Position numbers and translations under genes: made by a program. Below the pieces are notes generated by a model that saw only the letters and a list, made by a program, of their open reading frames with translations, made no database searches and was not told the origin of the DNA. From the NCBI GenBank assembly GCA_036788195.1, contig DAIQNX010000011.1, positions 22,375-86,374 on the forward strand: a DNA stretch of 64,000 nt. Direction: 5' to 3'. The stretch is from CALFXN01 sp937957815 (GTDB taxonomy: Bacteria; Synergistota; Synergistia; Synergistales; Aminobacteriaceae). Below are positions 1 through 8,823 of this stretch, piece by piece (within the stretch, counting starts at the first letter, position 1; each line of letters begins with the position of its first letter).

Positions 1-898
1 CGACGCGGACACCGATCTCCGCATCGACGTGTTCATCGAGGCGAATGACGTCTCCCACCTGCAACTGCATCACATCCGCGACGCTGAGGATCGTATGCCC
101 GAGCTCCAGAGCGACCGGAACCTTGACGCGATCCATATGCCGGAGGAGATTGTCCCTGTCGCTCTCCTCGCTCTTTTTCCCGGTCGAGGCAAACCACTGC
201 TGCGACGAGAGCTTGTCCATGATCGGCTCCATGAGAAAATAGGGGATACAGATACTGACCATTCCCTCGACGTCGCCGACCTTGATTTTCAAAATAACCA
301 GCAGGACCATATCGGTCCCGGGGCAGATCTGGACGAAGAACGGATTGCTCTCCATATTTTCGAACCGGAAACGGACGTCGACGACCGTGCTCCAGCTATC
401 CTCGAGAAGTTCAAGCATCCGCATGATGACGCGTTCGATGACGGTCCGCTCAATATCGGTCAGTTCCCTGGTACGCCCCGAAAACTCTCCCTTGCCTCCG
501 AGAAGACGATCTATGATGGAAAAAACCAGATTCGGGTTGATTTCGATGATCGCGTTCCCGCTGAACGGATACATCTCGAGAATTGAAATGACCGTCGGCT
601 GGACCAGGGAACGGACGAATTCGTCGTACGCGAGCTGATCGACGGACGCAACTTCGGCGGAGACCATGGAGCGCACCATCGTCGACATCGTCGTTGTCAA
701 TTGCCGCGCAAAAGAGTCATGAATCATTTGGATCGCCCGAAGCTGATCCTTGCTGAATTTGTCAGGACGCCGGAAATCGTAGGTCTTGATCTGTTTTTCG
801 GTGGATTCCTGCGTCATCGCCTTGATGTCGACATTCCCGCTGGAAAGGGCTTCCAGCAGTGAATCTATTTCATTTTGCGACAATACATCCGGCGGCAC
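1..898 (-). CDS. fliM: Flagellar motor switch protein FliM (3' end cut by window edge)
   Basis: FliM is the C-ring switch protein that binds CheY-P and, with FliG and FliN/FliY, sets motor direction. About 299 residues are visible. The N-terminus reads PPDVLSQNEIDSLLEAL, the conserved FliM segment containing the EIDSLL CheY-P-binding motif, followed by the CheC-like middle domain. The family is usually about 330 residues, so only the last stretch of the FliN-like C-terminal domain lies outside. I chose the GTG at 898 because an AAGGAGGTG ribosome binding site lies 9-10 bases upstream; the next TTG would remove the conserved N-terminus. It lies 39 bases downstream of fliL. Confidence 0.95.
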   Translation of the reverse strand, partial: MPPDVLSQNEIDSLLEALSSGNVDIKAMTQESTEKQIKTYDFRRPDKFSKDQLRAIQMIHDSFARQLTTTMSTMVRSMVSAEVASVDQLAYDEFVRSLVQPTVISILEMYPFSGNAIIEINPNLVFSIIDRLLGGKGEFSGRTRELTDIERTVIERVIMRMLELLEDSWSTVVDVRFRFENMESNPFFVQICPGTDMVLLVILKIKVGDVEGMVSICIPYFLMEPIMDKLSSQQWFASTGKKSEESDRDNLLRHMDRVKVPVALELGHTILSVADVMQLQVGDVIRLDEHVDAEIGVRV

Positions 899-937
899 GT
901 TCCGTCACCTCCTTCCGAGCATTCCGACGACACTCCG

Positions 938-1390
938 CTATTGTACGACGAGTCCCTGGAAGAGGACCCTGTTCACCGCAACACTTCCCTTGTTCTTCGG
1001 GAGCATGGCGTTCAGCTTCTTTTTCAGATCTTCTGAAAGCTCCAGAAGCCCTTCGGAACTCTTCAGATCTTCAAAAACGCGATCCTTTACCGAGAGAAGA
1101 ATTTCGCTCTTGACCCGCGCCTTCCATGCCTCCTGCTGGACGGACTCGAGCGCCTTCGCCGAGCTCATTTCAAGCGAGAGATTGAAGCTCACGACATGGT
1201 TTTCGCTCCCCGCCAGATTCGCGGTAAAATCTCCGAGAGGAAAAACAGGACCGACCGTTTGCTCCTGAGTCGCTCTCCCGTCGTTCGACGCATCGCTGAA
1301 CCACACCTTTCCCGCAAAGATGCCGCCGCCCATTCCGAGGGAAAAAGAAACTACCGCGACAATCAGGAACGAAAGAATCTTCTTGAGCAT
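938..1390 (-). CDS. fliL: Flagellar basal body-associated protein FliL
   Basis: FliL is a single-pass inner-membrane protein that surrounds and supports the stator units of the flagellar motor. The 150-residue product has a cytoplasmic Lys-rich start, a transmembrane helix at about residues 5-27 and a periplasmic domain with the FliL pattern (a strand ending VSFNLSLEM, then a helix with VKSEILLSVKDRVFEDL). Length is normal. It sits 16 bases after motB and 39 bases before fliM, the usual flbD-motAB-fliL-fliM order. Identification rests on size, topology and position as much as on motifs, because FliL sequences diverge. Confidence 0.9.
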   Translation of the reverse strand: MLKKILSFLIVAVVSFSLGMGGGIFAGKVWFSDASNDGRATQEQTVGPVFPLGDFTANLAGSENHVVSFNLSLEMSSAKALESVQQEAWKARVKSEILLSVKDRVFEDLKSSEGLLELSEDLKKKLNAMLPKNKGSVAVNRVLFQGLVVQ

Positions 1391-1406
1391 GAACTCCCTC
1401 CTCGCC

Positions 1407-2132
1407 TCAACGCTTCGGGAACGAAGACAAAATCACGAGATCCACCCTCCGGTTCAACGCCATGTGTTCCGGAGTGTCGTTCGGCACGATCGGGCGGGTG
1501 GCCGCGTATCCGACAGCCTGGAGTTTCTGCGGATCGAATCCCGCGCGATCCTGAAGGTACGTCGCCACCGAAGCGGATCGTGCGGCGGAAAGTCCCCAGT
1601 TGTCCCGGTAAATTCCTCCGCGGAGAGGGACGCTATCCGTGTGGCCTTCGACGGACAGCGCCGGAACCGCATCGCGGATGAAATCCGCAACCTTCGAAAG
1701 AATCCGTTTCCCTTCGGGTTTCATCTCGGCGCTGCCGCTGTCGAACAGAACGTGCTCGGAAAAAGAGATCGTTACACCCTTCTGGTCGATCCGGACCTCG
1801 ACACCCTTGTCGAGCCCCTGGCTTTTCAGGTAGTTCTTGAGATTCTTCGCGACTTCCTCAACCGAAGTCGTACTTTTTCTCGACTCTCCGGCGTCTTTTC
1901 CGACATGCCCGGCGAACGATCCGGGGCTTTTCTGCATCGTCGTTCCTCCGGGAAGAATGCCGAGCGCTCCCTTGAACGACTGGATCATCTTCTGGAACTT
2001 CTGAACGTCTACCGACGAGAACGAAAACAACAGGATGAAGAACGTCAAAACCAGCGTCACCATGTCCCCGTACGTCGCAAGCCAGAGCGGAGCACCCGGG
2101 GGAGGAGGAGCCTGTTTCTTCTGTCGCGCCAC
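1407..2132 (-). CDS. motB: Flagellar stator protein MotB
   Basis: MotB pairs with MotA to form the ion-driven stator and anchors it to peptidoglycan. In 241 residues there is a short cytoplasmic start, one transmembrane helix preceded by TYGDMVT (the Asp at residue 23 is the expected ion-binding Asp), a linker, and an OmpA-like peptidoglycan-binding domain with GHTDSVPLRG and NWGLSAARS. Whether H+ or Na+ drives it cannot be decided from these residues alone. The gene begins 3 bases after motA stops, consistent with coupled translation. Confidence 0.96.
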   Translation of the reverse strand: MARQKKQAPPPPGAPLWLATYGDMVTLVLTFFILLFSFSSVDVQKFQKMIQSFKGALGILPGGTTMQKSPGSFAGHVGKDAGESRKSTTSVEEVAKNLKNYLKSQGLDKGVEVRIDQKGVTISFSEHVLFDSGSAEMKPEGKRILSKVADFIRDAVPALSVEGHTDSVPLRGGIYRDNWGLSAARSASVATYLQDRAGFDPQKLQAVGYAATRPIVPNDTPEHMALNRRVDLVILSSFPKR

Positions 2133-2135
2133 GGG

Positions 2136-2945
2136 TTACTTGCCTCCTTCCGGTCCCTTCTGCTGTTTTTCCTGTTTTTCCTGTTCTTCCAGACTCGCCC
2201 GAAGCTTCGGGGGAAGGAAGACCTTCAGTTTCTCCTCGACGATCCGCGGGTTCTCTCCCGCCTGGATTGCGAGAACTCCCTCGACCATCAGCTCCATCGA
2301 CATGACTTCCGCAGCAGATCGCGAGGCCAGTTTTTTCCCGATCGGAACGCAGAACATATTGGCGATAATGGACCCGTAAAACGTCGTTATCAGGGCGACC
2401 GCCATGCCGGGCCCCAGGGCGTCGACATCCGTGAGGTTCCCCAGCATGGCGATCAGTCCGATCAGGGTCCCGAGCATTCCGAACGCCGGGGCCAGCTCGG
2501 CCCCAGCATCGAGAAGCTGCTTGTTGGACGCGTGCCTGTCCTCGAGGATTCCGATCTCCGTATCGAGGATCGCCTTCACGAGTTCGGGATCCGTCCCGTC
2601 GACGACAAGCTGAATCGCCTTTTTGAGGAAGACGTTGTCGAGGTCGGCGGCGTCCGCTTCCAACGCGAGAAGTCCTTCGCGACGCGCCTTTTCCGCGAAA
2701 CTCACCATCGTCTGCACGAGCGCGACGAGATTGGGGGCCTTTGCCGAAAACGCCATCCCCAGAATCTTTCCAGCAAGCTTGAGGCGTTCGGGAGGACTCG
2801 ACACGATGACCGCTCCGAACGTTCCCCCGATCGTGATGAGCATCGAAGGAAAATCCACAAAGGCAAGCGGCTGTCCGCCCGCCACCATGGCGCCGATAAC
2901 AAGGATCCAACAGATCGCCAGTCCGATGATCGTCGTCAAGTCCAC
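2136..2945 (-). CDS. motA: Flagellar stator protein MotA
   Basis: MotA is the four-helix membrane subunit of the stator; its cytoplasmic loop pushes on FliG. The 269-residue product has the two N-terminal helices (about 5-22 and 30-50), a large charged cytoplasmic loop, and the conserved pair of C-terminal helices with the DAGAELAPAFGMLGTLIGLI and GPGMAVALITTFYG segments typical of MotA/PomA. Length is typical. It lies between flbD (21 bases upstream) and motB (3 bases downstream). Confidence 0.96.
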   Translation of the reverse strand: MDLTTIIGLAICWILVIGAMVAGGQPLAFVDFPSMLITIGGTFGAVIVSSPPERLKLAGKILGMAFSAKAPNLVALVQTMVSFAEKARREGLLALEADAADLDNVFLKKAIQLVVDGTDPELVKAILDTEIGILEDRHASNKQLLDAGAELAPAFGMLGTLIGLIAMLGNLTDVDALGPGMAVALITTFYGSIIANMFCVPIGKKLASRSAAEVMSMELMVEGVLAIQAGENPRIVEEKLKVFLPPKLRASLEEQEKQEKQQKGPEGGK

Positions 2946-2966
2946 CGATGTTCGCCTCCGCCGCCG

Positions 2967-3206
2967 TTATCGACTCTCTTCGTTTTCCACAGTCCGGGAG
3001 ATCAGTTCTTCCCTCAGAAAAGAGGGAATCCCCATCCTCCTTCTGTACTCTACCACCAATTCCACGACCTGTTCCATAGTTTCCGCGACAATGTAGCGAT
3101 GACCGTTGACGAGCCGGATGATCGTATCCGGTGTGGACTCGATGGTCTCGATCAGTTCGGCGTTGACGGTTATGACCTGTCCGTTGAGGCGATGAAGCGT
3201 GATCAT
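2967..3206 (-). CDS. flbD: FlbD family flagellar protein (SwrD-like)
   Basis: This 79-residue protein starts MITLHRLNGQVITVNAELIE and continues with TPDTIIRLVNGHRYIVAET, the signature of the FlbD/YlzI (SwrD) family. In B. subtilis SwrD is needed for full motor torque; the biochemical function is not settled. It is encoded between flgE (33 bases upstream) and motA (21 bases downstream), the same place as in other fla operons. No membrane segment is evident. Confidence 0.92.
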   Translation of the reverse strand: MITLHRLNGQVITVNAELIETIESTPDTIIRLVNGHRYIVAETMEQVVELVVEYRRRMGIPSFLREELISRTVENEESR

Positions 3207-3239
3207 CGGTTCAGTTCCGCCGTCTCACGAGAACCGGAG

Positions 3240-5183
3240 CTACCGCTTCAGATTGATGAGCTCTTCAAGCACCTGATCGCTCGTCGTCACGATCCGGGCG
3301 CTCGCCTGGAATCCTCTCTGGGCTACGATGAGACGAACGAATTCCTCGGAAAGATCGACGTTCGACATCTCGAGCGCGCCTCCGGTAATGCTTCCGGCGC
3401 CGCCTGTCTGCGGCGGGACGATCTGGGCGATTCCGGAGTTCGCGCTTTCCATGAAGACCGTATCGCCGACCTTGTTGAGTCCGGAAGGATTCGCGAACAG
3501 CGCGAGGACGACCTTCGAAATCGGCTGGTTGACGCCGTTGCTGTAAACCCCCATGACCGTGCCATCCTTGGAGACCGAGAAGTCGTTGAGGACACCCATT
3601 CCGTATCCGTCCTGATAGTATCCCTTCGTCGTGAACGCGGAACCGTACTGGGTGACCCCCTCCATCTCATCCTTTTTAAAGGTCTCTCCGCTGAAATCGA
3701 GCTTGACGGTCGTATCCGTCGAGCCGAGGGCACCGAAACCGATCTTGACTTCGGGTACGGCGGGAGTCGTCACCTTTCCGTTCTGTTCGAAATTGAGGAT
3801 CCCCGTATTCGGGGACACGTCGATCCCCTCCGACGGGAACCATGCACGCCATCGCCACTGGTTGTTGTCGATCTTCTCCCAGCTGACTTCGAGCGTATGC
3901 GGGTTGCCCTGGGAATCGTAGACGTCGATTTTCGTATTGTGGGTACTCGCAATGCGTTGGGCGTACGTTCCGAGCGTTTCCTGGGTACTCACGTTCCGGA
4001 GCAGAAGAGACATCCCATCCGTCGAGGCATAGATCGATACCGACGCGGTCCCCTGCTCCAAAGGCGGAACGAATTCGATCGGAGCCGTTTCGTCGATATT
4101 GAAGGTTCCGTTGGGATTCATCGGTACCGTTGCCGTATACAGAGAGGCGCCGGCGGATGTGATCTGCCACAGCTTCATGATTCTCGATCCCGTCGTCGGC
4201 TCGTCGTCGAACTCGACGATGAAGTTGCTCGCGTTCGTCGCCGCGCTGACCGTAAACGAAGTCGTCTTGTAATCCAGCAGGGAATCGATCTGGTACGTCC
4301 ACGCAGGAGTGCTCGATACGGCCGTGTTGACCAGCTGCAGGAGCCCCGTCTTCGAATCGTACCGGACGGAGTAGGTCGCCGTTCCGATGGTCACCGAACT
4401 CGCCGCCGTATTGTCGAAAATCGGACGCTTCGTCGTCGAATCCAGTCCGACAAGGGAGAGTGACGCCGAGGCGTCGACCTGCCCGTCATTATCCGTATCG
4501 AAACCGAGATGGATATAGTCTGTCGAGGCGGTTCCCTCCGAGACATTCATTATCGAGAACTTGCTTCCCGCGACGGTTCCGCTGATCGTCACGTCATTCC
4601 CGAGGACCCCCATCGGAAGATACGTATCCACGCGACCGTCGAGGTTGCAGCGGAATCCGACCGTTTTCGTTTCTTTTCCAGGGATCTTCTGTCCGATCGG
4701 GATGTTGATATCCTGCAACGTCGAGCCCGTTATGAACGATGTGGGATCCGTCGGATTCGGCTCCATGGAATACCCCTGGAGCTTGTATCCCGTTCCCGAC
4801 TGAACGAGATTCCCGTCTTCGTCCAGAACGAAATTCCCCGCACGCGTATACATGTTCCGGACCCCGTCCGTCACGACGTAGTAGCCCTCGCCCTGAATCG
4901 CCATATCGGTCCTGTTTCCCGTCGTCTGGACCTGCCCCTGCGTGTGGATCGTCTCGACCGCCGCGACCTGGACGCCGAGCCCGATCTGGAGCGCGTTGAC
5001 TCCTCCGCGGCCTCCCTGCGGCGATGTCGCTCCGCGCGACGTCTGGTAGAGAAGATCCTGAAAAACCGTCGTCGATTTCTTGAATCCCGATGTGTTGACA
5101 TTCGATATGTTGTTTCCGGTCACATCCAGCATCGTCTGATGCGCACGAACTCCGGAAACCCCGGACATAAGCGATCTCAGCAT
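3240..5183 (-). CDS. flgE: Flagellar hook protein FlgE
   Basis: FlgE polymerises into the hook, the universal joint between rod and filament, and is exported by the flagellar type III system. The N-terminus MLRSLMSGVSGVRAHQTML with NNISNVNTSGFKKS and the C-terminus with ALEMSNVDLSEEFV and IVAQRGFQASARIV are the paired coiled segments found in rod/hook proteins. At 647 residues it is longer than the roughly 400 of enteric FlgE. The extra length lies in a Thr/Ser/Asp-rich central region (about residues 180-480), which would form the surface-exposed hook domains. flgD lies 92 bases upstream. Confidence 0.95.
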   Translation of the reverse strand: MLRSLMSGVSGVRAHQTMLDVTGNNISNVNTSGFKKSTTVFQDLLYQTSRGATSPQGGRGGVNALQIGLGVQVAAVETIHTQGQVQTTGNRTDMAIQGEGYYVVTDGVRNMYTRAGNFVLDEDGNLVQSGTGYKLQGYSMEPNPTDPTSFITGSTLQDINIPIGQKIPGKETKTVGFRCNLDGRVDTYLPMGVLGNDVTISGTVAGSKFSIMNVSEGTASTDYIHLGFDTDNDGQVDASASLSLVGLDSTTKRPIFDNTAASSVTIGTATYSVRYDSKTGLLQLVNTAVSSTPAWTYQIDSLLDYKTTSFTVSAATNASNFIVEFDDEPTTGSRIMKLWQITSAGASLYTATVPMNPNGTFNIDETAPIEFVPPLEQGTASVSIYASTDGMSLLLRNVSTQETLGTYAQRIASTHNTKIDVYDSQGNPHTLEVSWEKIDNNQWRWRAWFPSEGIDVSPNTGILNFEQNGKVTTPAVPEVKIGFGALGSTDTTVKLDFSGETFKKDEMEGVTQYGSAFTTKGYYQDGYGMGVLNDFSVSKDGTVMGVYSNGVNQPISKVVLALFANPSGLNKVGDTVFMESANSGIAQIVPPQTGGAGSITGGALEMSNVDLSEEFVRLIVAQRGFQASARIVTTSDQVLEELINLKR

Positions 5184-5275
5184 TCTCTCGTCCCCCCTGC
5201 GATACGGAACATCGCATTCCCTTGCACACCCGCCGCATCTCCCTCCCTGGAGCGCGGAGCACCGTCACGCAGTCG

Positions 5276-5782
5276 TCATTTCACGGAGAGAATGCTGTCA
5301 AGAGCGACCTCGCCATCCTTGTACTCCAGAACGACTCCATCCTTCGGATCGAAGCGAACGGCTGTCACGACCGCCTCGACTTTCGTCGCAACCCCGGAGT
5401 CGTCCTCCGCCTCCTTCGAAAACGTGATCGTCCGTCCGATGTACGAAACCGCGTTCCCGCGCGTGAGAGCCGCAAGGTTCTCCACATTCGCGTTCATGTT
5501 CGTCATCTGCTCGAGGGTGCTGAACTGCGCCATCTGCGCGATGAAATCCTTGTCTTCGAGCGGATTCATCGGATCCTGATGCGTCAGTTGGGCGATCAGC
5601 AGTTTGAGAAAGTCATCCTTGCCGAGCGTATTCGTCGTCGCTTTCGTCGCTTCCGTCCCCGTCGATGTCGTTGACGACGCTCCCCTGGAACTCGTTGTGG
5701 TCTTCCCCGAATCCGAGGACGAAGAGACCGCAACCTGTCTGTAATACGGAGCGTAATTGCCTATATTGACCTCGTAAGCCAT
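5276..5782 (-). CDS. flgD: Flagellar hook-capping scaffold FlgD
   Basis: FlgD caps the growing hook and is needed for FlgE assembly. The 168-residue product has a Ser/Thr-rich low-complexity segment (about 18-55) followed by LGKDDFLKLLIAQLTHQDPMNPLEDKDFIAQMAQFSTLEQM in pieces, the hallmark of the FlgD N-terminal domain, then a short region with SYIGRTITFSKE. It lacks much of the Tudor/FnIII-like C-terminal part of enteric FlgD (about 230 residues), as in several Gram-positive FlgD. It is preceded by fliK (24-base gap) and followed by flgE. Confidence 0.93.
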   Translation of the reverse strand: MAYEVNIGNYAPYYRQVAVSSSSDSGKTTTSSRGASSTTSTGTEATKATTNTLGKDDFLKLLIAQLTHQDPMNPLEDKDFIAQMAQFSTLEQMTNMNANVENLAALTRGNAVSYIGRTITFSKEAEDDSGVATKVEAVVTAVRFDPKDGVVLEYKDGEVALDSILSVK

Positions 5783-5806
5783 ACCTGTGCTCCCCCCGAT
5801 CGCCCG

Positions 5807-7531
5807 TCATGCGACCCAGAACAGGAGCCCCTGTTCCAGATCAATCCTGAAAGCGGGACCGTCTTCCGCCGCATCCGGATCGTCGACGCCCGTGATCCGC
5901 TCCCGCCGTTTCTGTCCGTCCCGCTGACCGGACCCGTCCCGCTGCGTCATGTCGCGGACATCGACCGAAAACTCGGCAAGGGCGACACCCTGCTGCTGCA
6001 GCATGTTCCGGATCAGGGCAGTCTGATCCTGAATATATTGTCGGAGCTGTTCGCTGTTCACCTTAAGGGATGCCTCGATTCCGCTCGCGGTCTGGGAGAG
6101 TTCGATATCCACCCTTCCGAGAGCGGGCGGCTCCACGACAATGCTCGCCCTGGATTGGCCCTCGACATTCAGGAACCGGACAACGTCGGTAACGCCCTCT
6201 CCGAAGACCCCGGAATCCTGCGCCATCAGCGGGACCCCCGCGGAAAGAACATCTCTCATGACGGATCTGAACGAGAGATTTCCTCCATTCTGTTCGTTCC
6301 GGATCGCTGAGTCGATATGCGACGCCAGCCGCTGAAGCACGTCGGAACGCTCGGAGAAATCGCCCTTCTGCCCCTGTCCCCGCCTCTCCCCAGCGAGAGA
6401 AGCGTCGTTTCCGCCCTTCGAGCGGGCGTTGAGCCCGAAAGTCTCGAATACGGCCTCGCGGAGATCGGCGGGATTCACCGTATCGGAAATTCTCGTCTGA
6501 CCGGACGGGGTATCCTTTGAAATTCCTTCCGTCGCGAACGCGGCTCCGGACAGCACGACACCCTGCTCGCGAAGAGGCGCAAAACGCCCTGACGTTTCGC
6601 CCGCACTCGTGGTCCGTCCGACGTCCGGATCTTCGGGGATCCCGTCCGTTCCTGCATCAGGACTTTTACGATCCGGAAGAATCCGGAGCATACGACTCGC
6701 CGAGAAGGAACGGTAGAACGACATTCCTCTGATCTGCTCCGAACCGGGCCCGGTTCTTTCCGGAGAACTTCCGGCCGATGGTTGCGGTTCCTCCGGTCCG
6801 TTTCCGGTTTCTCCATTTGTATCAACGACAGCGTCTCCGCCCTGACCTGACGGTATACGCAATCCGCCCGAAAAAGCCATTCTGCTCCCGTCGAGAAAAA
6901 CGCTTTGTTCTTCGAACGAGAACGAGATGTCGAGTACGATCGGGGTCCCGGGTTCGAGAGACGCAAGGTACGCGAAAACCGGATCTCCCGAAGTGACTTC
7001 CTCCGTACCGGGCCCCCGGCTTTCTTCGTCTTCGGCGGACAGCTCCTCCGCTGCGACTCCGCCCTCTTTCGTCAGCGGCGCTTTCGACACGATATCCTGA
7101 AAGGAAAACGGGAAAATCCATTGCCACGGATTCGACCAGACGGACGGGAATTTCCGGGAGAGACCGCTCTCCGGTTCGGACTGGAAGGCGATCTGCTCAC
7201 CGGAATCCGTTTCAGGCGTATTTCGGATCCGGAGCAGAGCGTCGCAAAACATTCCCCTCAGGGACGCGGGAAAAAAAACGCCTTCGTCCGCAAAGAGCGA
7301 TGAAACCAAGGCTTTTGCGCTTTCTCCGTCCGATACCGATATCCCGGGGAAAAGCCCCGGAAGGATATCCTGCCCGCCATGATCGGTCTGAACTCCGGCC
7401 ATGAACGACCGGAGCAATCCTTCGAAATCCGCGGATGCATCTCCTTCGGCAGTTCCCCCTGGAACCACGTTTTTCGTCTGCGTCGCAGGCAGGGAGAACC
7501 CAGGTACGGGAGAAAACAACACACGCATCAC
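5807..7531 (-). CDS. fliK: Flagellar hook-length control protein FliK
   Basis: FliK is the exported ruler that measures hook length and switches export specificity through FlhB. The 574-residue product has a long low-complexity N-terminal and middle part rich in Gly, Glu, Pro and Ser, and a C-terminal domain (about 430-530) with VEPPALGRVDIELSQTASG and LRQYIQDQTALIRNMLQQQGV, the Flg_hook signature. The extreme C-terminus is charged. The start overlaps the motE stop by 4 bases. The N-terminal region is poorly conserved in this family, so identity rests on the C-terminal domain and on position before flgD. Confidence 0.9.
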   Translation of the reverse strand: MMRVLFSPVPGFSLPATQTKNVVPGGTAEGDASADFEGLLRSFMAGVQTDHGGQDILPGLFPGISVSDGESAKALVSSLFADEGVFFPASLRGMFCDALLRIRNTPETDSGEQIAFQSEPESGLSRKFPSVWSNPWQWIFPFSFQDIVSKAPLTKEGGVAAEELSAEDEESRGPGTEEVTSGDPVFAYLASLEPGTPIVLDISFSFEEQSVFLDGSRMAFSGGLRIPSGQGGDAVVDTNGETGNGPEEPQPSAGSSPERTGPGSEQIRGMSFYRSFSASRMLRILPDRKSPDAGTDGIPEDPDVGRTTSAGETSGRFAPLREQGVVLSGAAFATEGISKDTPSGQTRISDTVNPADLREAVFETFGLNARSKGGNDASLAGERRGQGQKGDFSERSDVLQRLASHIDSAIRNEQNGGNLSFRSVMRDVLSAGVPLMAQDSGVFGEGVTDVVRFLNVEGQSRASIVVEPPALGRVDIELSQTASGIEASLKVNSEQLRQYIQDQTALIRNMLQQQGVALAEFSVDVRDMTQRDGSGQRDGQKRRERITGVDDPDAAEDGPAFRIDLEQGLLFWVA

Positions 7532-8205
7532 CGAGCCTTTCGTCGTTCAGCGAGCTGTTCCGTCAGTCGTGCCGCTCGGGACGCTTCCATGCGACCGAGG
7601 ATCGCTCCACGCGCGTCTTCCGGCATCTTCTCGAGGAGCCGGACCGCGAGATCCGGACGCAATGCCTCGATAATCTGCGCCGCCTTGCGCGGGGACATGT
7701 CCTGATATGTTCTCAGGAGAGTCTCGACATTCCTGTCGTCGTCGGCGGATACCGGGCGTTTCTCGATCTCTTTCGCCGCAACGGCGGCCTCTCTGCTCTC
7801 GAGCGTTTCGAGGCGTCCCTCCAGATCCGCCGAAAGGGAATCGAGAGTTTTCTTCAGATCCTCCAACCCCTTTTCCCTCTCGTTGAGACGTCCTTCCCAC
7901 GCTTCGAGTTCCTGCCGCCGTCGCTCGGCAACCGTCATGGAATAGACTCCTGGGATCCCCATCATCGTCGAGAGCGGTCTTCCGATCCACGGAATCCGGG
8001 GGATCACCGGATACACATACGGCCGCATATCCCAGACTCCCGCGAGATCCAGCCCTATCCCACCGCCGATGAGGAGGAGAATCGCGAACAGGAGAAAGGC
8101 CCATCGCCGCCCCTTTCCGGCCCGTTTCCGGGATCGCTGTGGCTTGGATGGGCCTTCCTCCTGCGTCGGGCGTTCGATGCGTTCTTCCTGCTCGTCCGGA
8201 GGCAT
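7528..8205 (-). CDS. motE: MotE-like protein with MgtE N-terminal-like domain
   Basis: The 225-residue protein has a charged N-terminus, one transmembrane helix at about residues 37-56, a coiled coil (about 98-150, ELEAWEGRLNEREKGLEDLKK) and a C-terminal helical domain with MSPRKAAQIIEALRPDLAVRLLEKMP, resembling MgtE intracellular N domains and FliG helical repeats. Proteins of this layout in fla operons (YlxF/MotE) act as chaperones for the MotB/MotC stator in some bacteria; the role here is inferred from layout. It follows the transglycosylase by 3 bases and overlaps fliK by 4. Confidence 0.8.
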   Translation of the reverse strand: MPPDEQEERIERPTQEEGPSKPQRSRKRAGKGRRWAFLLFAILLLIGGGIGLDLAGVWDMRPYVYPVIPRIPWIGRPLSTMMGIPGVYSMTVAERRRQELEAWEGRLNEREKGLEDLKKTLDSLSADLEGRLETLESREAAVAAKEIEKRPVSADDDRNVETLLRTYQDMSPRKAAQIIEALRPDLAVRLLEKMPEDARGAILGRMEASRAARLTEQLAERRKAR

Positions 8206-8208
8206 CCG

Positions 8209-8823
8209 CTATCCACCACCCTTGAGGCGCCTGTATCGCGCCATCACGTTCTCGACATATCGTTGCGTCTCCGGAATGGACGGAATCCCTCCGGCCGCGT
8301 CGACCCGCGCCGGCCCGGCGTTGTACGCCGCGAGCGTTCTTTCGAGATCTCCCTCATATTTATCGGCGAGCAGGGAGAGATATTTTACGCCGCCTTCGAT
8401 ATTCTGGCCGGGATCGAACGGATCGTCGATTCCCATGTCGATCGCGGTGCCGGGCATGAGTTGCATCAAACCGATGGCGCCCTTCGGGGAAACTGCATCC
8501 GGCCTCCCCCCCGATTCGGCCGCCATCACGGCGCGTACAAGGCTTTCCTCGACCCCGTACTTCTTCGCGCAGTCCCGGATGGCCTGATCCCACGATTCCT
8601 TCGACGCTCCATCGCCCACAGGGCGAAGCAGCCCGGGAATCTCGGCTCTGGGCTGTCCGACCTTCTTTTCTTCTTTCTTTCCGGATTCCGCCGCCGCGAG
8701 AATTTCCGCGAAGGAGTTTCCGTCGGCGCGTCCGCGCGCCGCGGCGGTCTCTCCGATAAGATCCCGGATCTCCCTGATCCTGGATTGGACACGTTCGATG
8801 TTCCGCGTATCCAGTCGTATCAT
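8209..8823 (-). CDS. Lytic transglycosylase (SLT domain) in the flagellar operon
   Basis: SLT-type enzymes cleave the MurNAc-GlcNAc bond of peptidoglycan, producing 1,6-anhydro ends; in flagellar operons they open the wall for the rod. In 204 residues the SLT domain spans about 76-200: catalytic Glu103 in AVMAAESGG, GAIGLMQLMP at 116-125, NIEGGVKYL near 141 and LAAYNAGP near 164. Residues 1-70 are charged and lack a Sec signal peptide, so export, if it occurs, may be through the flagellar apparatus. The ATG overlaps the fliJ stop (ATGA); motE follows 3 bases later. Confidence 0.88.
   Translation of the reverse strand: MIRLDTRNIERVQSRIREIRDLIGETAAARGRADGNSFAEILAAAESGKKEEKKVGQPRAEIPGLLRPVGDGASKESWDQAIRDCAKKYGVEESLVRAVMAAESGGRPDAVSPKGAIGLMQLMPGTAIDMGIDDPFDPGQNIEGGVKYLSLLADKYEGDLERTLAAYNAGPARVDAAGGIPSIPETQRYVENVMARYRRLKGGG

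Noticed and set aside
1320..4463. Very long plus-strand open frame (about 1047 codons) and similar long frames at 20393-23116 and 7435-8850
   Set aside because: They lie antisense to well-supported genes (motB, motA, flgE; topA; fliK/motE/slt). Their products are Arg-rich with no motifs, as expected from stop-poor GC-rich antisense frames.
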